The notes: generated by a model not told the origin, from the sequence alone. A DNA stretch of 41,178 nt from Candidatus Thermoplasmatota archaeon (GCA_022848865.1 JAJISE010000015.1:1-41178), one strand, 5' to 3'; shown: positions 1 to 7,889, numbered from the stretch's first letter. Translations and numbers: made by a program.

Positions 1-692
1 ATGGGGATGACGGCGAGAGCGAGGAAGAGGATCCATTCCTCTCGGGCATATGGATAGAGCGGTGTCGCGAAAGCGAGACATCCCAGCAGCAGGAACACGG
101 TCGCGGCCAGGTAGACGACGAAGGCGTACGGCAGGATCGGGATCTTCTTTCTGATACTCCTCCCGCTGAGAAGATACGCCGCCAGGGCGGCCATCCCCAT
201 CAGGGCGAGGATGTCCCCGATGAGGCTCTCCGTCGTGAGGGCCGCGTCACTGACGCCGATCAGCACCATCCCGAAGAGGGCGACCGCTATGCCCACCGCC
301 GCGGTGCGTTCGGTCCTCTCGCCCAGCCAACGGTGGGAGATGATGGCGATGGGTATGGGGTGTGTGCTCACGAGTATCACCGAGTTCGCGACGGACGTGT
401 ACTTCAGAGAGGATATCCAGAACCCGAAGTGGAAGGCGAGCGCGAGCCCCACGAGGGTCAGTGTGAGCACCTCCTTCCTGGAAAGTCGGATGAGATCCCT
501 TCCCTGGAACACAAGCGTCGGGACCAGGAGTATCAGAGTCGCGAACGCGAGCCTGTAGAAGGCTATCACGAGAGAGGGCGCGTCGCTCCATTTGATGAAG
601 ATGGATGCGAAGGACACGGAGACTATCGCGATGGGAATGGCCGTCCGAGGATTCATCTTCGGAGACACGAACCACCATGTGAGCGCTCGCAT
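1..692 (-). CDS. DMT superfamily (EamA) transporter, 3' end cut by window edge
   Basis: The minus strand is open from an ATG at 692 down to base 1. About 230 codons are visible and the C-terminus lies outside the window. The product is very hydrophobic, with regularly spaced helices and the EamA features of a short N-terminal helix followed by a conserved FIKWSDAPSLVIAFYRL region. EamA/DMT proteins are 10-helix inner-membrane carriers of metabolites or drugs; the substrate cannot be read here. The start is supported by a GGAGGA Shine-Dalgarno 8 nt upstream and by an AT-rich promoter block shared with the divergent acetyltransferase gene. A second, intact EamA gene lies at 32.7 kb. Confidence 0.85.
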   Translation of the reverse strand, partial: MRALTWWFVSPKMNPRTAIPIAIVSVSFASIFIKWSDAPSLVIAFYRLAFATLILLVPTLVFQGRDLIRLSRKEVLTLTLVGLALAFHFGFWISSLKYTSVANSVILVSTHPIPIAIISHRWLGERTERTAAVGIAVALFGMVLIGVSDAALTTESLIGDILALMGMAALAAYLLSGRSIRKKIPILPYAFVVYLAATVFLLLGCLAFATPLYPYAREEWILFLALAVIP

Positions 693-740
693 TTTATTGT
701 TCCTCCGAGGCCCTCTGATCCGTTGGGAGGGGCACTGGGA

Positions 741-751
741 AAGCTTTTTTC
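741..751. promoter_or_regulatory. Shared AT-rich promoter element of a divergent gene pair
   Basis: The block AAGCTTTTTTC lies about 27-30 nt upstream of the ATG at 775 on the plus strand. Read on the minus strand it lies about 50 nt upstream of the EamA start. This is the expected place for an archaeal TATA-like box, so the plus-strand gene is probably leaderless. Inferred from position and composition only. Confidence 0.45.
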
Positions 752-774
752 GGTGGAGAACAATCCCCCCGACG

Positions 775-1275
775 ATGGCAATCATAGAGGAACTCGCCGA
801 TGAGGATGTGGAGGAGGCTGCGGAGGCGACGAGAGACTGCATGCGGGACGCCTGGGAGCGTTGGGAGAAGGACTACTATCCCAGGGAGGCGATGGAGTCC
901 GATCTGGCCCGCCACAGCGCTGAGGAATACAGGAAACACATGGGGCTCCCGGACGCGTTCACCCTCGTCGCCAAAGAGGAGGGGAGGATCGCGGGCGTCT
1001 GCAGCGGACACGTGGTCGGCAAGAGCGGCGTGGCGAGCCTCGGCTGGATGGGTGTCACGCCGGAGTCCAGGAAGCAAGGCCTCGGGAACCAGTTGCTCGA
1101 AGCGGTCGAGGCGTATGTCATGGACAGAGGCTGCCACAAGATCTCCTTGGTGATCCTTCCCTGCCTGACGGACGCCGTAAGGCTTCTCTTCAGGCGAGGA
1201 TGGGTCCCGGAGTGCAATCTGACCCGCCATTGGTGGAAGGTGGATGTCATGGTCGTCAGCAAGTGGTTCGACTAG
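775..1275 (+). CDS. GNAT family N-acetyltransferase
   Basis: The 166-residue product has the GNAT fold signature. A beta strand (GVASLGWMGV) is followed by the acetyl-CoA pyrophosphate-binding loop RKQGLGNQLL (the R/Q-x-x-G-x-G/A motif) near residues 99-108. Such enzymes move an acetyl group from acetyl-CoA to an amine on a small molecule or protein. I chose the ATG at 775 over the upstream in-frame ATG because homologous sequence begins there and a TATA-like block sits about 27 nt before it. The next gene, also a GNAT, starts 13 nt after the stop, so the two are probably co-transcribed. They differ clearly in sequence and are not a recent duplication. Substrate unknown. Confidence 0.85.
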   Translation: MAIIEELADEDVEEAAEATRDCMRDAWERWEKDYYPREAMESDLARHSAEEYRKHMGLPDAFTLVAKEEGRIAGVCSGHVVGKSGVASLGWMGVTPESRKQGLGNQLLEAVEAYVMDRGCHKISLVILPCLTDAVRLLFRRGWVPECNLTRHWWKVDVMVVSKWFD

Positions 1276-1288
1276 GGGGTGCGTGGCG

Positions 1289-1717
1289 ATGGAGATGAAG
1301 GAACTGACAATCGAGGACTACGATGCGATGATCGAGCTCTGGCGGGAATCCGGCATCTCCCACAGGCCCGAGGGAAGGGACAGCAGCGAGGAGATGGAGA
1401 GGCAGATGGGGCTCTTACCGGAGCTCTTCCTGGGAGCGTTCGAGGGTCCGGTCCTCGTGGGCGTCGTCATCGGGACCGATGACACCCGCAAGGGTTGGGT
1501 GAACAGGCTCGCGGTCCATCCAGACCATGGGAGAAAAGGCATAGGCACCGCACTGCTCCGCGAGATGGAGGAGCGCCTGCGGCTTCGGGGAAACAGAATC
1601 ATAGGCGTCCTCATAGAGACGCCGAACGAGGCGTCGGAGAGGTTCTTCGAGAAGATGGGATACGAACCCTACGGCTCGATAGCGTACCTCAGCAAGAGGG
1701 ACAGCGATGAGGTCTGA
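1289..1717 (+). CDS. GNAT family N-acetyltransferase (RimI-like)
   Basis: The 142-residue product is a compact GNAT enzyme. The acetyl-CoA-binding motif A is seen as NRLAVHPDHGRKGIGTALL around residues 69-87, including R-K-G-I-G-T. It is followed by a typical C-terminal ASERFFEKMGYEP segment, the FYxxxGF-like motif. RimI-type members acetylate protein N-termini, but other GNATs of this size act on small molecules, so the substrate is open. The start at 1289 is preceded by an AGGGGGTG ribosome-binding sequence. The gene follows the first GNAT closely and probably shares its transcript. Confidence 0.85.
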   Translation: MEMKELTIEDYDAMIELWRESGISHRPEGRDSSEEMERQMGLLPELFLGAFEGPVLVGVVIGTDDTRKGWVNRLAVHPDHGRKGIGTALLREMEERLRLRGNRIIGVLIETPNEASERFFEKMGYEPYGSIAYLSKRDSDEV

Positions 1718-1741
1718 TACGCCCGAATCTCAGAAAGAAAT

Positions 1742-2209
1742 ATGAACGATGTGAGTTTTCCTGTTGCGGGATCGAACATGGAATCGCAAGACGAAGAGAT
1801 AAAGGGCGTCCTGCTGACGATGAGGAAGGAGAACCGGGACTACGACGTCGTTCTCACGGACAAGAGAGTGGTCGTGTTGTACATCGGCGAAACGCTGGAC
1901 CCCGTGTCGAGCCTGTTCCATGACGTCACGTGGTCAGGAGGCGACCCCCAGGCCGCGAGCCAGTGGAGGACCTTCTATCAGGGGAAGGACCTGGAGGAAA
2001 TGCTCAAGGGACACCAGTGGAACTACGCTGTCCCCTTTGAGGACATCAAGACCGTCACTCTGACGAGACACCCTCAGGGCGGGGGCGAGATCCTTTTCGA
2101 TACCGCCAAGGGCTGGGTCCATTTCATCTTCGCATACTCTCCCGAGCTTGACAAGGCGAGGATGCTGATGCCGCAGGTATTCGGTGACAAGGTCGTCATC
2201 AGGGCATAG
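1742..2209 (+). CDS. Conserved-looking soluble protein of unknown function
   Basis: This is a 155-residue soluble protein without signal peptide or membrane helix. I do not recognise the family. Alternating strands such as YDVVLTDKRVVVLYIGE near the N-terminus and a late GEILFDTAKGWVHFIFAYSPE segment resemble the strand pattern of bacterial PH-like domains, which is only a fold guess. The N-terminus is uncertain. An ATG at 1778 (MESQDEEI) would remove 12 residues that look unlike the rest, and an AAATATG box at 1739-1745 could be its promoter rather than the start of the gene. The coding frame is clean and uninterrupted. Confidence 0.7.
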   Translation: MNDVSFPVAGSNMESQDEEIKGVLLTMRKENRDYDVVLTDKRVVVLYIGETLDPVSSLFHDVTWSGGDPQAASQWRTFYQGKDLEEMLKGHQWNYAVPFEDIKTVTLTRHPQGGGEILFDTAKGWVHFIFAYSPELDKARMLMPQVFGDKVVIRA

Positions 2210-2274
2210 AGCACGAGCCGTCGAAGGCCGCACGGCTCACTGATTCGTTCACTTTCCTCGATAAGGGCTCAGCA

Positions 2275-2308
2275 ACATTTAAGTCATCGGAATGCCTATA
2301 GTATATTA
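2275..2308 (+). promoter_or_regulatory. Promoter region with two TATA-like boxes
   Basis: Two AT-rich archaeal TATA-like elements precede the small membrane protein gene: CATTTAAGTC near 2275-2284 and TATAGTATATTAG at 2296-2308. Either would start transcription 80-110 nt before the GTG at 2418, giving a leader that carries the strong Shine-Dalgarno. Assigned by motif and position. Confidence 0.4.
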
Positions 2309-2401
2309 GACTGAGTGCGACTGCACTCTTCCGATAGGGGACGAGGATGTACGAAATATTCGCATCAGGCCTCAGCTGGCATAATACAGTTGCTTCAGAG
2401 G

Positions 2402-2410
2402 AAAGGAGGT
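2402..2410 (+). promoter_or_regulatory. Strong Shine-Dalgarno fixing a GTG start
   Basis: AAAGGAGGT lies 7 nt before the GTG at 2418 and is an almost perfect anti-16S complement. It decides the start of the 72-residue gene downstream. Confidence 0.7.
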
Positions 2411-2417
2411 CGGTCCC

Positions 2418-2636
2418 GTGAGGGCGGAGGTTGTCGTTCTCCTCGCTGCGGCGGGCGTTCTCCTCGTCATCGGTGTTTTTGGATATATGATCACGGAAAC
2501 GGAGATCGTGGCAGGCGATCCCCCGGACGTACATATGATACAGCCCTATCTCCCAGCAGGGATGACATCTCTGGCACTTGGCCTGATAGTCCTGGTTGTG
2601 GCTGTCGTCGCCGCGGTCGCCATGAGATCGAGGTAG
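2418..2636 (+). CDS. Small two-helix membrane protein
   Basis: The product has 72 residues. Two hydrophobic segments, residues about 4-24 and 48-68, flank an extracytoplasmic or loop region rich in Asp, Glu and Pro (TETEIVAGDPPDV). No family is recognised. The GTG start is backed by the strong Shine-Dalgarno immediately upstream, and the protein ends in a basic MRSR tail, which by the positive-inside rule places the C-terminus in the cytoplasm. It sits alone between an unknown soluble protein and the stress-protein/transporter pair. Confidence 0.7.
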   Translation: MRAEVVVLLAAAGVLLVIGVFGYMITETEIVAGDPPDVHMIQPYLPAGMTSLALGLIVLVVAVVAAVAMRSR

Positions 2637-2723
2637 CGGTCCCTCGTTCTGACCCGATTCTTGAACCCACGGGCAGACGTTTATGTAGTCCTTCTTGAAT
2701 GAGCATAGAGCCGAGACGATCTG

Positions 2724-3536
2724 ATGTTCAAGAGGGTAATGATCATCGCTGACAACTACAAGCTCATCGATTCCCTGCTCAGGTATACCCCTATTCTCTT
2801 CCCCGATGCGGAGTACCACGTCGTGAGCATCGTGGACTACAGCTATGACATTATGTCTGCAACCTCGTTCGTGGACGACTCGCTGGAGCGAAGCGCGGTG
2901 AGCGCCCTCTTCCATTGCGTTGACAATCTGAAGGCGATGGGCATACAGGCAAAGAAGGGATTCTACAAGGGCAACTTCGAGGCCATCGTGGAGAACTACG
3001 TCAGGCGGGAGAGGATCGACCTGGTCGCCACGGAGACTCCCATGGAAATGGACCAGAAGCGGACCCACGTATGCTGGCACGTGGAGAAGATATTCAGGAC
3101 GCCCATCAAGAACGTCCTCATCCTCGACAGAATGCCGGAGCTCCGTCGCCCCAAGAGGATCTTCATCGTTGTGGGGGACTCGCCGAAGTCGTGGCTGGCG
3201 GCTGAGCGGGGCCTGCTGCTCTGCAAGGAGTTCGGGGCAACGTGCGGGATGAGCTATGCGGGAAAGAAGGTGAGAAGGTCGGTCTACGAGGGTTTCTCCA
3301 GGCTCGCGGAAGAGAACGAGGTCGATTTCGAGATCAAGGAGTTCGAATGGAGCATGAAGGAGGAGATACCGAAGTTCCTCGAGGAATTCGACTTCCTTGT
3401 GATGAGCCGGGGAGGGTACAGGCTGAGGGACCAGCTCAGGATGGTCGTGAGAACATTGCCCCTGTCGAAAGGCGAGATAAACATACTCTTCTACGCCCCG
3501 ATCCCCGTGCTACTGGTAGAAGGAGGAAGGGGGTAG
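2724..3536 (+). CDS. Tandem universal stress protein (UspA-like) domain protein
   Basis: The 270-residue product looks like two UspA/Rossmann-type domains in tandem. The first begins MFKRVMIIADNYKLIDSLL and the second begins near residue 143 with PKRIFIVVGDSPKSWLAAERGLLLC. The first half has the pattern of a beta strand, a helix and a late DLVATET strand seen in USP domains. The usual G-2x-G-9x-G(S/T) ATP-binding loop is not evident, so nucleotide binding is doubtful. The stop lies 3 nt before the start of an ArsB/SLC13-type transporter, and such pairs usually mean that the USP regulates or serves the transporter. A TTTATGTA box near 2680-2687 is a plausible promoter. Confidence 0.7.
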   Translation: MFKRVMIIADNYKLIDSLLRYTPILFPDAEYHVVSIVDYSYDIMSATSFVDDSLERSAVSALFHCVDNLKAMGIQAKKGFYKGNFEAIVENYVRRERIDLVATETPMEMDQKRTHVCWHVEKIFRTPIKNVLILDRMPELRRPKRIFIVVGDSPKSWLAAERGLLLCKEFGATCGMSYAGKKVRRSVYEGFSRLAEENEVDFEIKEFEWSMKEEIPKFLEEFDFLVMSRGGYRLRDQLRMVVRTLPLSKGEINILFYAPIPVLLVEGGRG

Positions 3537-3539
3537 ACG

Positions 3540-4877
3540 ATGGTCGAGGCTTGGATCCAGGCAATCACTGTCGTCATTTTCGTCGGCACGTTGGTCCTGA
3601 TGATCATGGAGAAGTTGCACAGGACAACGGTCGCGCTATTGGGTGCCGCTGCGATGATTGTCGCCCACCTCCTCTTTGGCTATTTCCAACCTAGCGATGG
3701 TCTGTACACACCCGACCTGGGCTTCATTGCGATAGACTTCAACACTCTCGGTCTCCTGTTCGGGATGATGGTCATTGTCGGCGTGATCGCTGAGACAGGG
3801 TTCTTCGAATTCGTGGCCATCAGAATGACGAAGACAGTCTCGGGCAACTATTGGGGGCTCATGCTGATGCTCGGAATCGTCAGCGCCGTCGCTTCGGCGT
3901 TTCTCGACAACGTGAGCACCGTTCTTCTGCTGATACCCATCACGATAGCGATTGCGAAGAGGCTCGAGTTGAACCCTATCCCCATTATTATGGTTGAGAT
4001 ACTTGCATCCAACGTTGGAGGGGCGGCTACACTCGTCGGAGACCCGCCGAACATCATGATCGGCAGTGCCGCGGACATATCGTTCATGAGCTTCATCATT
4101 CATGTCACGCCAATCGTGATAATCACCATGCTTGTGGCCATCCCCCTATTCAAGCGGATGTTCAGGGAGGAGATCAAGCAAACCCCGAGCAATCTCGAAG
4201 AGATTCTCAAGGTGAATGAATGGGATGAGATTAAGAACATGAAACTTCTCAAGAAGTCTCTCATCGTGATGGGAATCGTCATCATATTCTTCGGGATTCA
4301 CCACATACTCCACGTACCGGCCTCTGTCATTGCGATTCTAGGTGCTGTAGCATTGCTCGTCTGGGGAAGGATACATCCCGAGGATGCGCTGAGGCACGTC
4401 CACTGGTCTACGCTTATCTTCTTCGCAGCCCTTTTCGTTTTCGTAGGAGGATTGGTTCAAGTCGGGGTGATGGATATTGTTGGAGATGCTCTTGTCGGCC
4501 TTACAGGAGGCAATCTACTTGTGGCATTGGTGTTCATCATATGGTTCTCCGCGATGACTTCTGCCACCCTGAGCAACATCCCCGCGACCGCCACGATGAT
4601 TCCGATCATCTTCGCTATGGAGCCATATTTCAACCTGGATGGATTCTTCATCAATCCAATGTGGTGGGCGCTGTCGATTGGTGCGTGTTTCGGGGGAAAT
4701 GGTCTGTTGGTTGGCTCACCGGCAAATCTTATTGCCGTGGGGATTTCCGAGAAGTTCGGGTTTCAGATAACCTTTCGATACTTCATGCGCAAGGCCTTCC
4801 CGTTCATGATTCTCACGTTGATTGTGGGAACCGGACTGTTGCTACTGACCGTGGCAATCCAGCTTTCCCTGATGTAG
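3540..4877 (+). CDS. ArsB/NhaD/SLC13-type ion transporter
   Basis: The 445-residue product has about 11-12 membrane helices spread along its length. It carries the ion-transporter superfamily hallmarks FLDNVSTVLLLIP in the first half, NVGGAATLVGDPPNIMIG around residues 160-177, and a second-half equivalent, SATLSNIPATATMIP and GNGLLVGSPANLIAVGI. These paired half-sites line the substrate and cation path in ArsB, NhaD and SLC13 carriers. The substrate could be arsenite, Na+/H+ or a dicarboxylate; sequence alone does not decide. An AGGAGGAAGGGGG ribosome-binding sequence overlaps the end of the upstream stress-protein gene, so the two are translationally coupled. Confidence 0.88.
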   Translation: MVEAWIQAITVVIFVGTLVLMIMEKLHRTTVALLGAAAMIVAHLLFGYFQPSDGLYTPDLGFIAIDFNTLGLLFGMMVIVGVIAETGFFEFVAIRMTKTVSGNYWGLMLMLGIVSAVASAFLDNVSTVLLLIPITIAIAKRLELNPIPIIMVEILASNVGGAATLVGDPPNIMIGSAADISFMSFIIHVTPIVIITMLVAIPLFKRMFREEIKQTPSNLEEILKVNEWDEIKNMKLLKKSLIVMGIVIIFFGIHHILHVPASVIAILGAVALLVWGRIHPEDALRHVHWSTLIFFAALFVFVGGLVQVGVMDIVGDALVGLTGGNLLVALVFIIWFSAMTSATLSNIPATATMIPIIFAMEPYFNLDGFFINPMWWALSIGACFGGNGLLVGSPANLIAVGISEKFGFQITFRYFMRKAFPFMILTLIVGTGLLLLTVAIQLSLM

Positions 4878-4950
4878 CCCAGGACTACGATGAACCGTCC
4901 ACCTCCCATTCCGTGACCGGGGCCGTTCTCGCTCAATCGGAGCATGTGAG

Positions 4951-5697
4951 GTGGATCTAGAGCTCGGAACCGCCGTTCGGAGGCGAAAAAGGGAAAAGCA
5001 CATTCGCATATTCATTCCCGTGAAGGATTTCCAGGAGAAGCTCGAAGTCACGAAGTTGACGCTCAGATGGGCGATCAGCGAGTTCGAGAGAGTGGCCCTT
5101 GCCTGCAGCTTCGGGAAGGACAGCGTCACCGTTCTCAGTCTGGCCCGCGAGATCGACCCACAGATCAAGGTCTTCATGATCAGAACCGGATACGGCTTCG
5201 AAGAGACGGAGAAGTTCAAGAACAGGCTGAAGGAAGAGTGGGACCTCAACCTGGAAGAGATATCCCCGTCCGTGAGCAAGGACGAGCTGGAGGCAGAGCA
5301 CGGCGAGGACCTCTATTCGCGCGACCCGAAGCTGTGTTGCGAGGTCCTGAAAGTGGAACCCACGATAAGATACCTGAATAACCTGGACGCGTGGATAACA
5401 GGTCTCAGAAGTGATGAGACGGAATTCAGAACAAACCTCAGGAGGGTCGAGGAATACGAAGGGATGCCTACGAAGGTCAATCCGATCGTTGACTGGACAA
5501 ACGATGAGGTGTGGCGATTCATCAAGGACAATGGGATTCCCTACAACCCGCTGTACGATGAGGGTTACGCGAGCCTGGGATGCAAGCCGTGCACTCTTGC
5601 CGGAACGTGGGGGCGGTACGAGAGGGCAGGCAGGTGGCACGGGAAGGAGAAGAAGGAGTGTGGGATGCACCTCATGGACTCCTCCGACAGTGAATGA
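4951..5697 (+). CDS. cysH: Phosphoadenylyl/adenylyl-sulfate reductase family protein (CysH-like)
   Basis: The 248-residue product is a PP-loop ATP-pyrophosphatase-fold protein with the loop CSFGKDSV at residues 52-59. It has the paired cysteines of iron-sulfur APS reductases (C129-C130 and C211-x-x-C214) and a C-terminal ECGMH with C237, which matches the catalytic ECG(I/L)H of APS/PAPS reductases. The family reduces activated sulfate to sulfite using thioredoxin. The [4Fe-4S] cysteine set argues for APS rather than PAPS as substrate. The GTG start at 4951 is weakly supported, and an in-frame GTG at 5020 is an alternative. No ATP sulfurylase or sulfite reductase is nearby, so the pathway cannot be completed from this window. 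Confidence 0.85.
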   Translation: MDLELGTAVRRRKREKHIRIFIPVKDFQEKLEVTKLTLRWAISEFERVALACSFGKDSVTVLSLAREIDPQIKVFMIRTGYGFEETEKFKNRLKEEWDLNLEEISPSVSKDELEAEHGEDLYSRDPKLCCEVLKVEPTIRYLNNLDAWITGLRSDETEFRTNLRRVEEYEGMPTKVNPIVDWTNDEVWRFIKDNGIPYNPLYDEGYASLGCKPCTLAGTWGRYERAGRWHGKEKKECGMHLMDSSDSE

Positions 5698-5724
5698 CGT
5701 GGACTGGGATCCATTCTGGAATTG

Positions 5725-5748
5725 CCTGGATAGGTTTTCCTATTCCGG
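5725..5748. terminator. Stem-loop between convergent genes
   Basis: CCTGGATAGG and CCTATTCCGG form a 10-position stem with one mismatch and one G-U pair around a TTTT loop. It lies 28 nt after the cysH-like stop and before the 3' end of the opposing cytochrome gene. No T-run follows, so it may stabilise the mRNA end rather than terminate transcription. Confidence 0.4.
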
Positions 5749-5837
5749 ATGTCTCATTGCCACCGATTATCGGGAGCGCACTTCGGGCGAAGCCCAGGCT
5801 ATATGGTTGTGACTGATACAGTTCCCGGAAGGTTGGC

Positions 5838-7613
5838 CTATTCCTCTGGTGACTCAGGAGCCTCAGGTTCGAACTCTTCCCCGGCTGGGCCGCTTCCTCT
5901 CCTGGCCATAACGGCGGCCAGCAGTGCGACGATCGTTAGGACGACAAGCGCGACTATGACTATCCAGGACCACATTGGCATCTCGCCTTCAATGGCTGCA
6001 GGCGATGCGGATGCTGAGGTCATTCCAGTCGGAATCTCATTCCCGTCGAAGTCAACGGCTGTGACCACGAAGTAGTGCTTGCCGTCGAGTCCTGCCACCT
6101 CGTATGTGGTCGTCGTCTTGTCAAAGACGGTGCCAACAGGTGCCAGGCCACTCACATTGGTGATGTCGTCAGTGCTTGCGTAGATGTTGTAGTAGGCGAA
6201 ATCCGCCGCAGTGCTTGCAGTCCAGCTCAGTTCCACTCTGTCGTCCTTCGCTGTCGCCGTCAATCCGGTCACAACGTTGGGAGCGTTCAGGACCTCGATG
6301 ACCTGCAGCGAGAACTCGTCAGCGGCCTCAAGCAGCTCTAGCGCGTAGTAGTAGTTGTGCACACCGTGGCTCTTATCCTCTTCCACGAGGTGCAGATTGA
6401 ACGAAGCGTTGTCAAGCAGATTCTGAGCTATGGTCAGCGTGTGATCGCTCGCGGTTCCTGCAGTCAACACAGCTTCGAGTGCCGTTTCCGCATCTGCAAC
6501 ACTATCCTCAACATCGCTGATCAGTGAGGTCACGTCTGCCTGCCATGCGTCTATCTCAGCCTGTGCGGTCGCGTTGTCTATGAGCTCAGGCGGGATTCCT
6601 CCTGTCTGATGGCAATCCCAGCAGGCCTGCGGGGTGGGCTCGAAGTAGTGTCCCTGGAGTGCAGGAGTCACGCCGCGTGGCGTGTTGTACATGTGACAAC
6701 TCGTGCATTCCACTGTGCCCATGAAGGGAGCTCCCATTTCGGAGCCTGTAATCCCCTCCCTCATCTCACTCTGTGAATGATGTGGTGAGCTGGGTGATGT
6801 CGCCCCTCCTGAGGTATGGCAAGTTGTACATACGTCCTCGGGGGATTGCCTCAGCTGATAATCGTTAGCTGTTGCGCTGTGTGTATCGTGACAATCGGCA
6901 CAAGTTATGCCTCGCCACTCATCTTTTGGTATGTCGACCGCGGTCCCGTAGGTCGCAGCCGGATCCCACTGAGATGGGGACTTGCACTCCGCACAGTATG
7001 TGTTCAAACCACCTGGATCGGTCTGTGCTCTGTTGTCCCACGGTGCATGAGCGGAGGCGTTCCATCCCATCACTGTGTCATCACCGAACTGACCGTCTCC
7101 GCCGTGGCATCCTGCCTCGTCGGTACCAGCGCATGATCCGGCGTACGGGTCCCGGTCAGTATTGATCGTGCTTGCGGCGTTAGTGGGAATGTCGGGACCT
7201 GGATGGTCACCGCCCGGTCCATGACAGACCTCGCACTGGATTCCCAGCAACGGCAGGTTGTATGAATCGTTCCATGGTAGGCCTGGATCGTAGCCACCGA
7301 TGGACGTTTCATTGTAGCCGACAACGTGACAGGGCAAACAAGACCCCCCTGCGTACGTGAATTTGTTTGTGGGGGTGCCCTGATAGCTCCAGTTGTTAGC
7401 GAAATCCGTGCCGTGCAACGTCGTATGCCAGTCTTCGACCTGGGTGTCATGACAACCTTCGCAGTACGCAACTCCCTTGTAGTTGGCGGGGTTTCTGGTG
7501 CCCTGGTCAGACGTGTCTACGGTCTCTCTGCTACTGTCGATCTGTGAGAACACTAGCAGAAGACCTACTGTTATTGCGATTCCGGCTATCAGAAACAGTA
7601 TCTTTCTGTTCAT
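5838..7613 (-). CDS. Membrane-anchored multiheme c-type cytochrome with NrfA/ONR-like CXXCK site
   Basis: The 591-residue exported protein starts with a signal-like helix (residues 4-22). Seven CXXCH heme sites begin near C51, C92, C127, C238, C262, C303 and C331. There is one CAECKSP site at C207-K211 and a possible CX7CH site at C161-H170. Three CXXCH, then CXXCK, then four CXXCH is the order of octaheme nitrite reductases, and CXXCK-SP, GITCADCH and CTSCHM resemble NrfA. The NrfA catalytic tyrosine context after the second CXXCH following the CXXCK site (CTTCH here) is not seen, so the activity is uncertain. A helical domain with SHGVHNYYY (residues about 350-440), a fibronectin type III domain (about 445-535) and a C-terminal helix with an acidic tail follow. 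Confidence 0.88.
   Translation of the reverse strand: MNRKILFLIAGIAITVGLLLVFSQIDSSRETVDTSDQGTRNPANYKGVAYCEGCHDTQVEDWHTTLHGTDFANNWSYQGTPTNKFTYAGGSCLPCHVVGYNETSIGGYDPGLPWNDSYNLPLLGIQCEVCHGPGGDHPGPDIPTNAASTINTDRDPYAGSCAGTDEAGCHGGDGQFGDDTVMGWNASAHAPWDNRAQTDPGGLNTYCAECKSPSQWDPAATYGTAVDIPKDEWRGITCADCHDTHSATANDYQLRQSPEDVCTTCHTSGGATSPSSPHHSQSEMREGITGSEMGAPFMGTVECTSCHMYNTPRGVTPALQGHYFEPTPQACWDCHQTGGIPPELIDNATAQAEIDAWQADVTSLISDVEDSVADAETALEAVLTAGTASDHTLTIAQNLLDNASFNLHLVEEDKSHGVHNYYYALELLEAADEFSLQVIEVLNAPNVVTGLTATAKDDRVELSWTASTAADFAYYNIYASTDDITNVSGLAPVGTVFDKTTTTYEVAGLDGKHYFVVTAVDFDGNEIPTGMTSASASPAAIEGEMPMWSWIVIVALVVLTIVALLAAVMARRGSGPAGEEFEPEAPESPEE
6975..6995 (-). other. CXXCK heme-binding motif (putative catalytic heme)
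   Basis: The codons for C-A-E-C-K-S-P, residues 207-213 of the cytochrome, lie here. A lysine in place of the usual histidine is the proximal ligand of the active-site heme in NrfA and octaheme nitrite reductases. This is the only such site in the protein. Confidence 0.8.
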
Positions 7614-7635
7614 GAGGATCCTTCTCGCGGCGAGT

Positions 7636-7653
7636 TGGTTTCAATTGAAACCA
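7636..7653. promoter_or_regulatory. 18-bp perfect palindrome, likely operator
   Basis: TGGTTTCAATTGAAACCA is a perfect 18-bp inverted repeat in the divergent region between the two cytochrome genes. It starts about where transcription from the minus-strand TATA box at 7675-7686 would begin, 23 nt upstream of the cytochrome ATG. That is the classic place for an archaeal repressor to block elongation or RNA polymerase loading. The cognate regulator is not known. Confidence 0.6.
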
Positions 7654-7674
7654 TTGCCACGGGAACGGAGTCAG

Positions 7675-7686
7675 CATATTTAAGAA
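7675..7686 (-). promoter_or_regulatory. TATA-like box of the CXXCK cytochrome gene
   Basis: Read on the minus strand the block contains CTTAAATATG, a good archaeal TATA match. It lies about 65-70 nt before the ATG at 7613, with the 18-bp palindrome between box and start codon. Confidence 0.5.
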
Positions 7687-7880
7687 TATCGACATGAATA
7701 GTTGGGTTTCGTCAAGCGCGGACGTTCGCTCTAATAACTGGCTGAATTGACCCCTCACCCACTTTCACCGATAATCGCAACTTCAAGTCGAGATAACATC
7801 CATAACACTGTGATTTTTGCCTATACATGACAACACAATGGGCTTTCTAGGCAGGTTTCCTCTTCTACATCTAAGACGAA

Positions 7881-7889
7881 CATAAACGC
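7881..7889 (+). promoter_or_regulatory. TATA-like box of the second cytochrome gene
   Basis: CATAAACGC lies about 26 nt before the ATG at 7911. The spacing suits a leaderless transcript beginning at or just before that ATG, and is too short for the alternative ATG at 7896. Confidence 0.35.

Noticed and set aside
2199-3080. Long minus-strand open frame (about 293 codons)
   Set aside because: It lies opposite the tandem stress protein and the small membrane protein, which have better protein features; its translation has low-complexity His/Arg-rich content typical of antisense frames in high-GC DNA.
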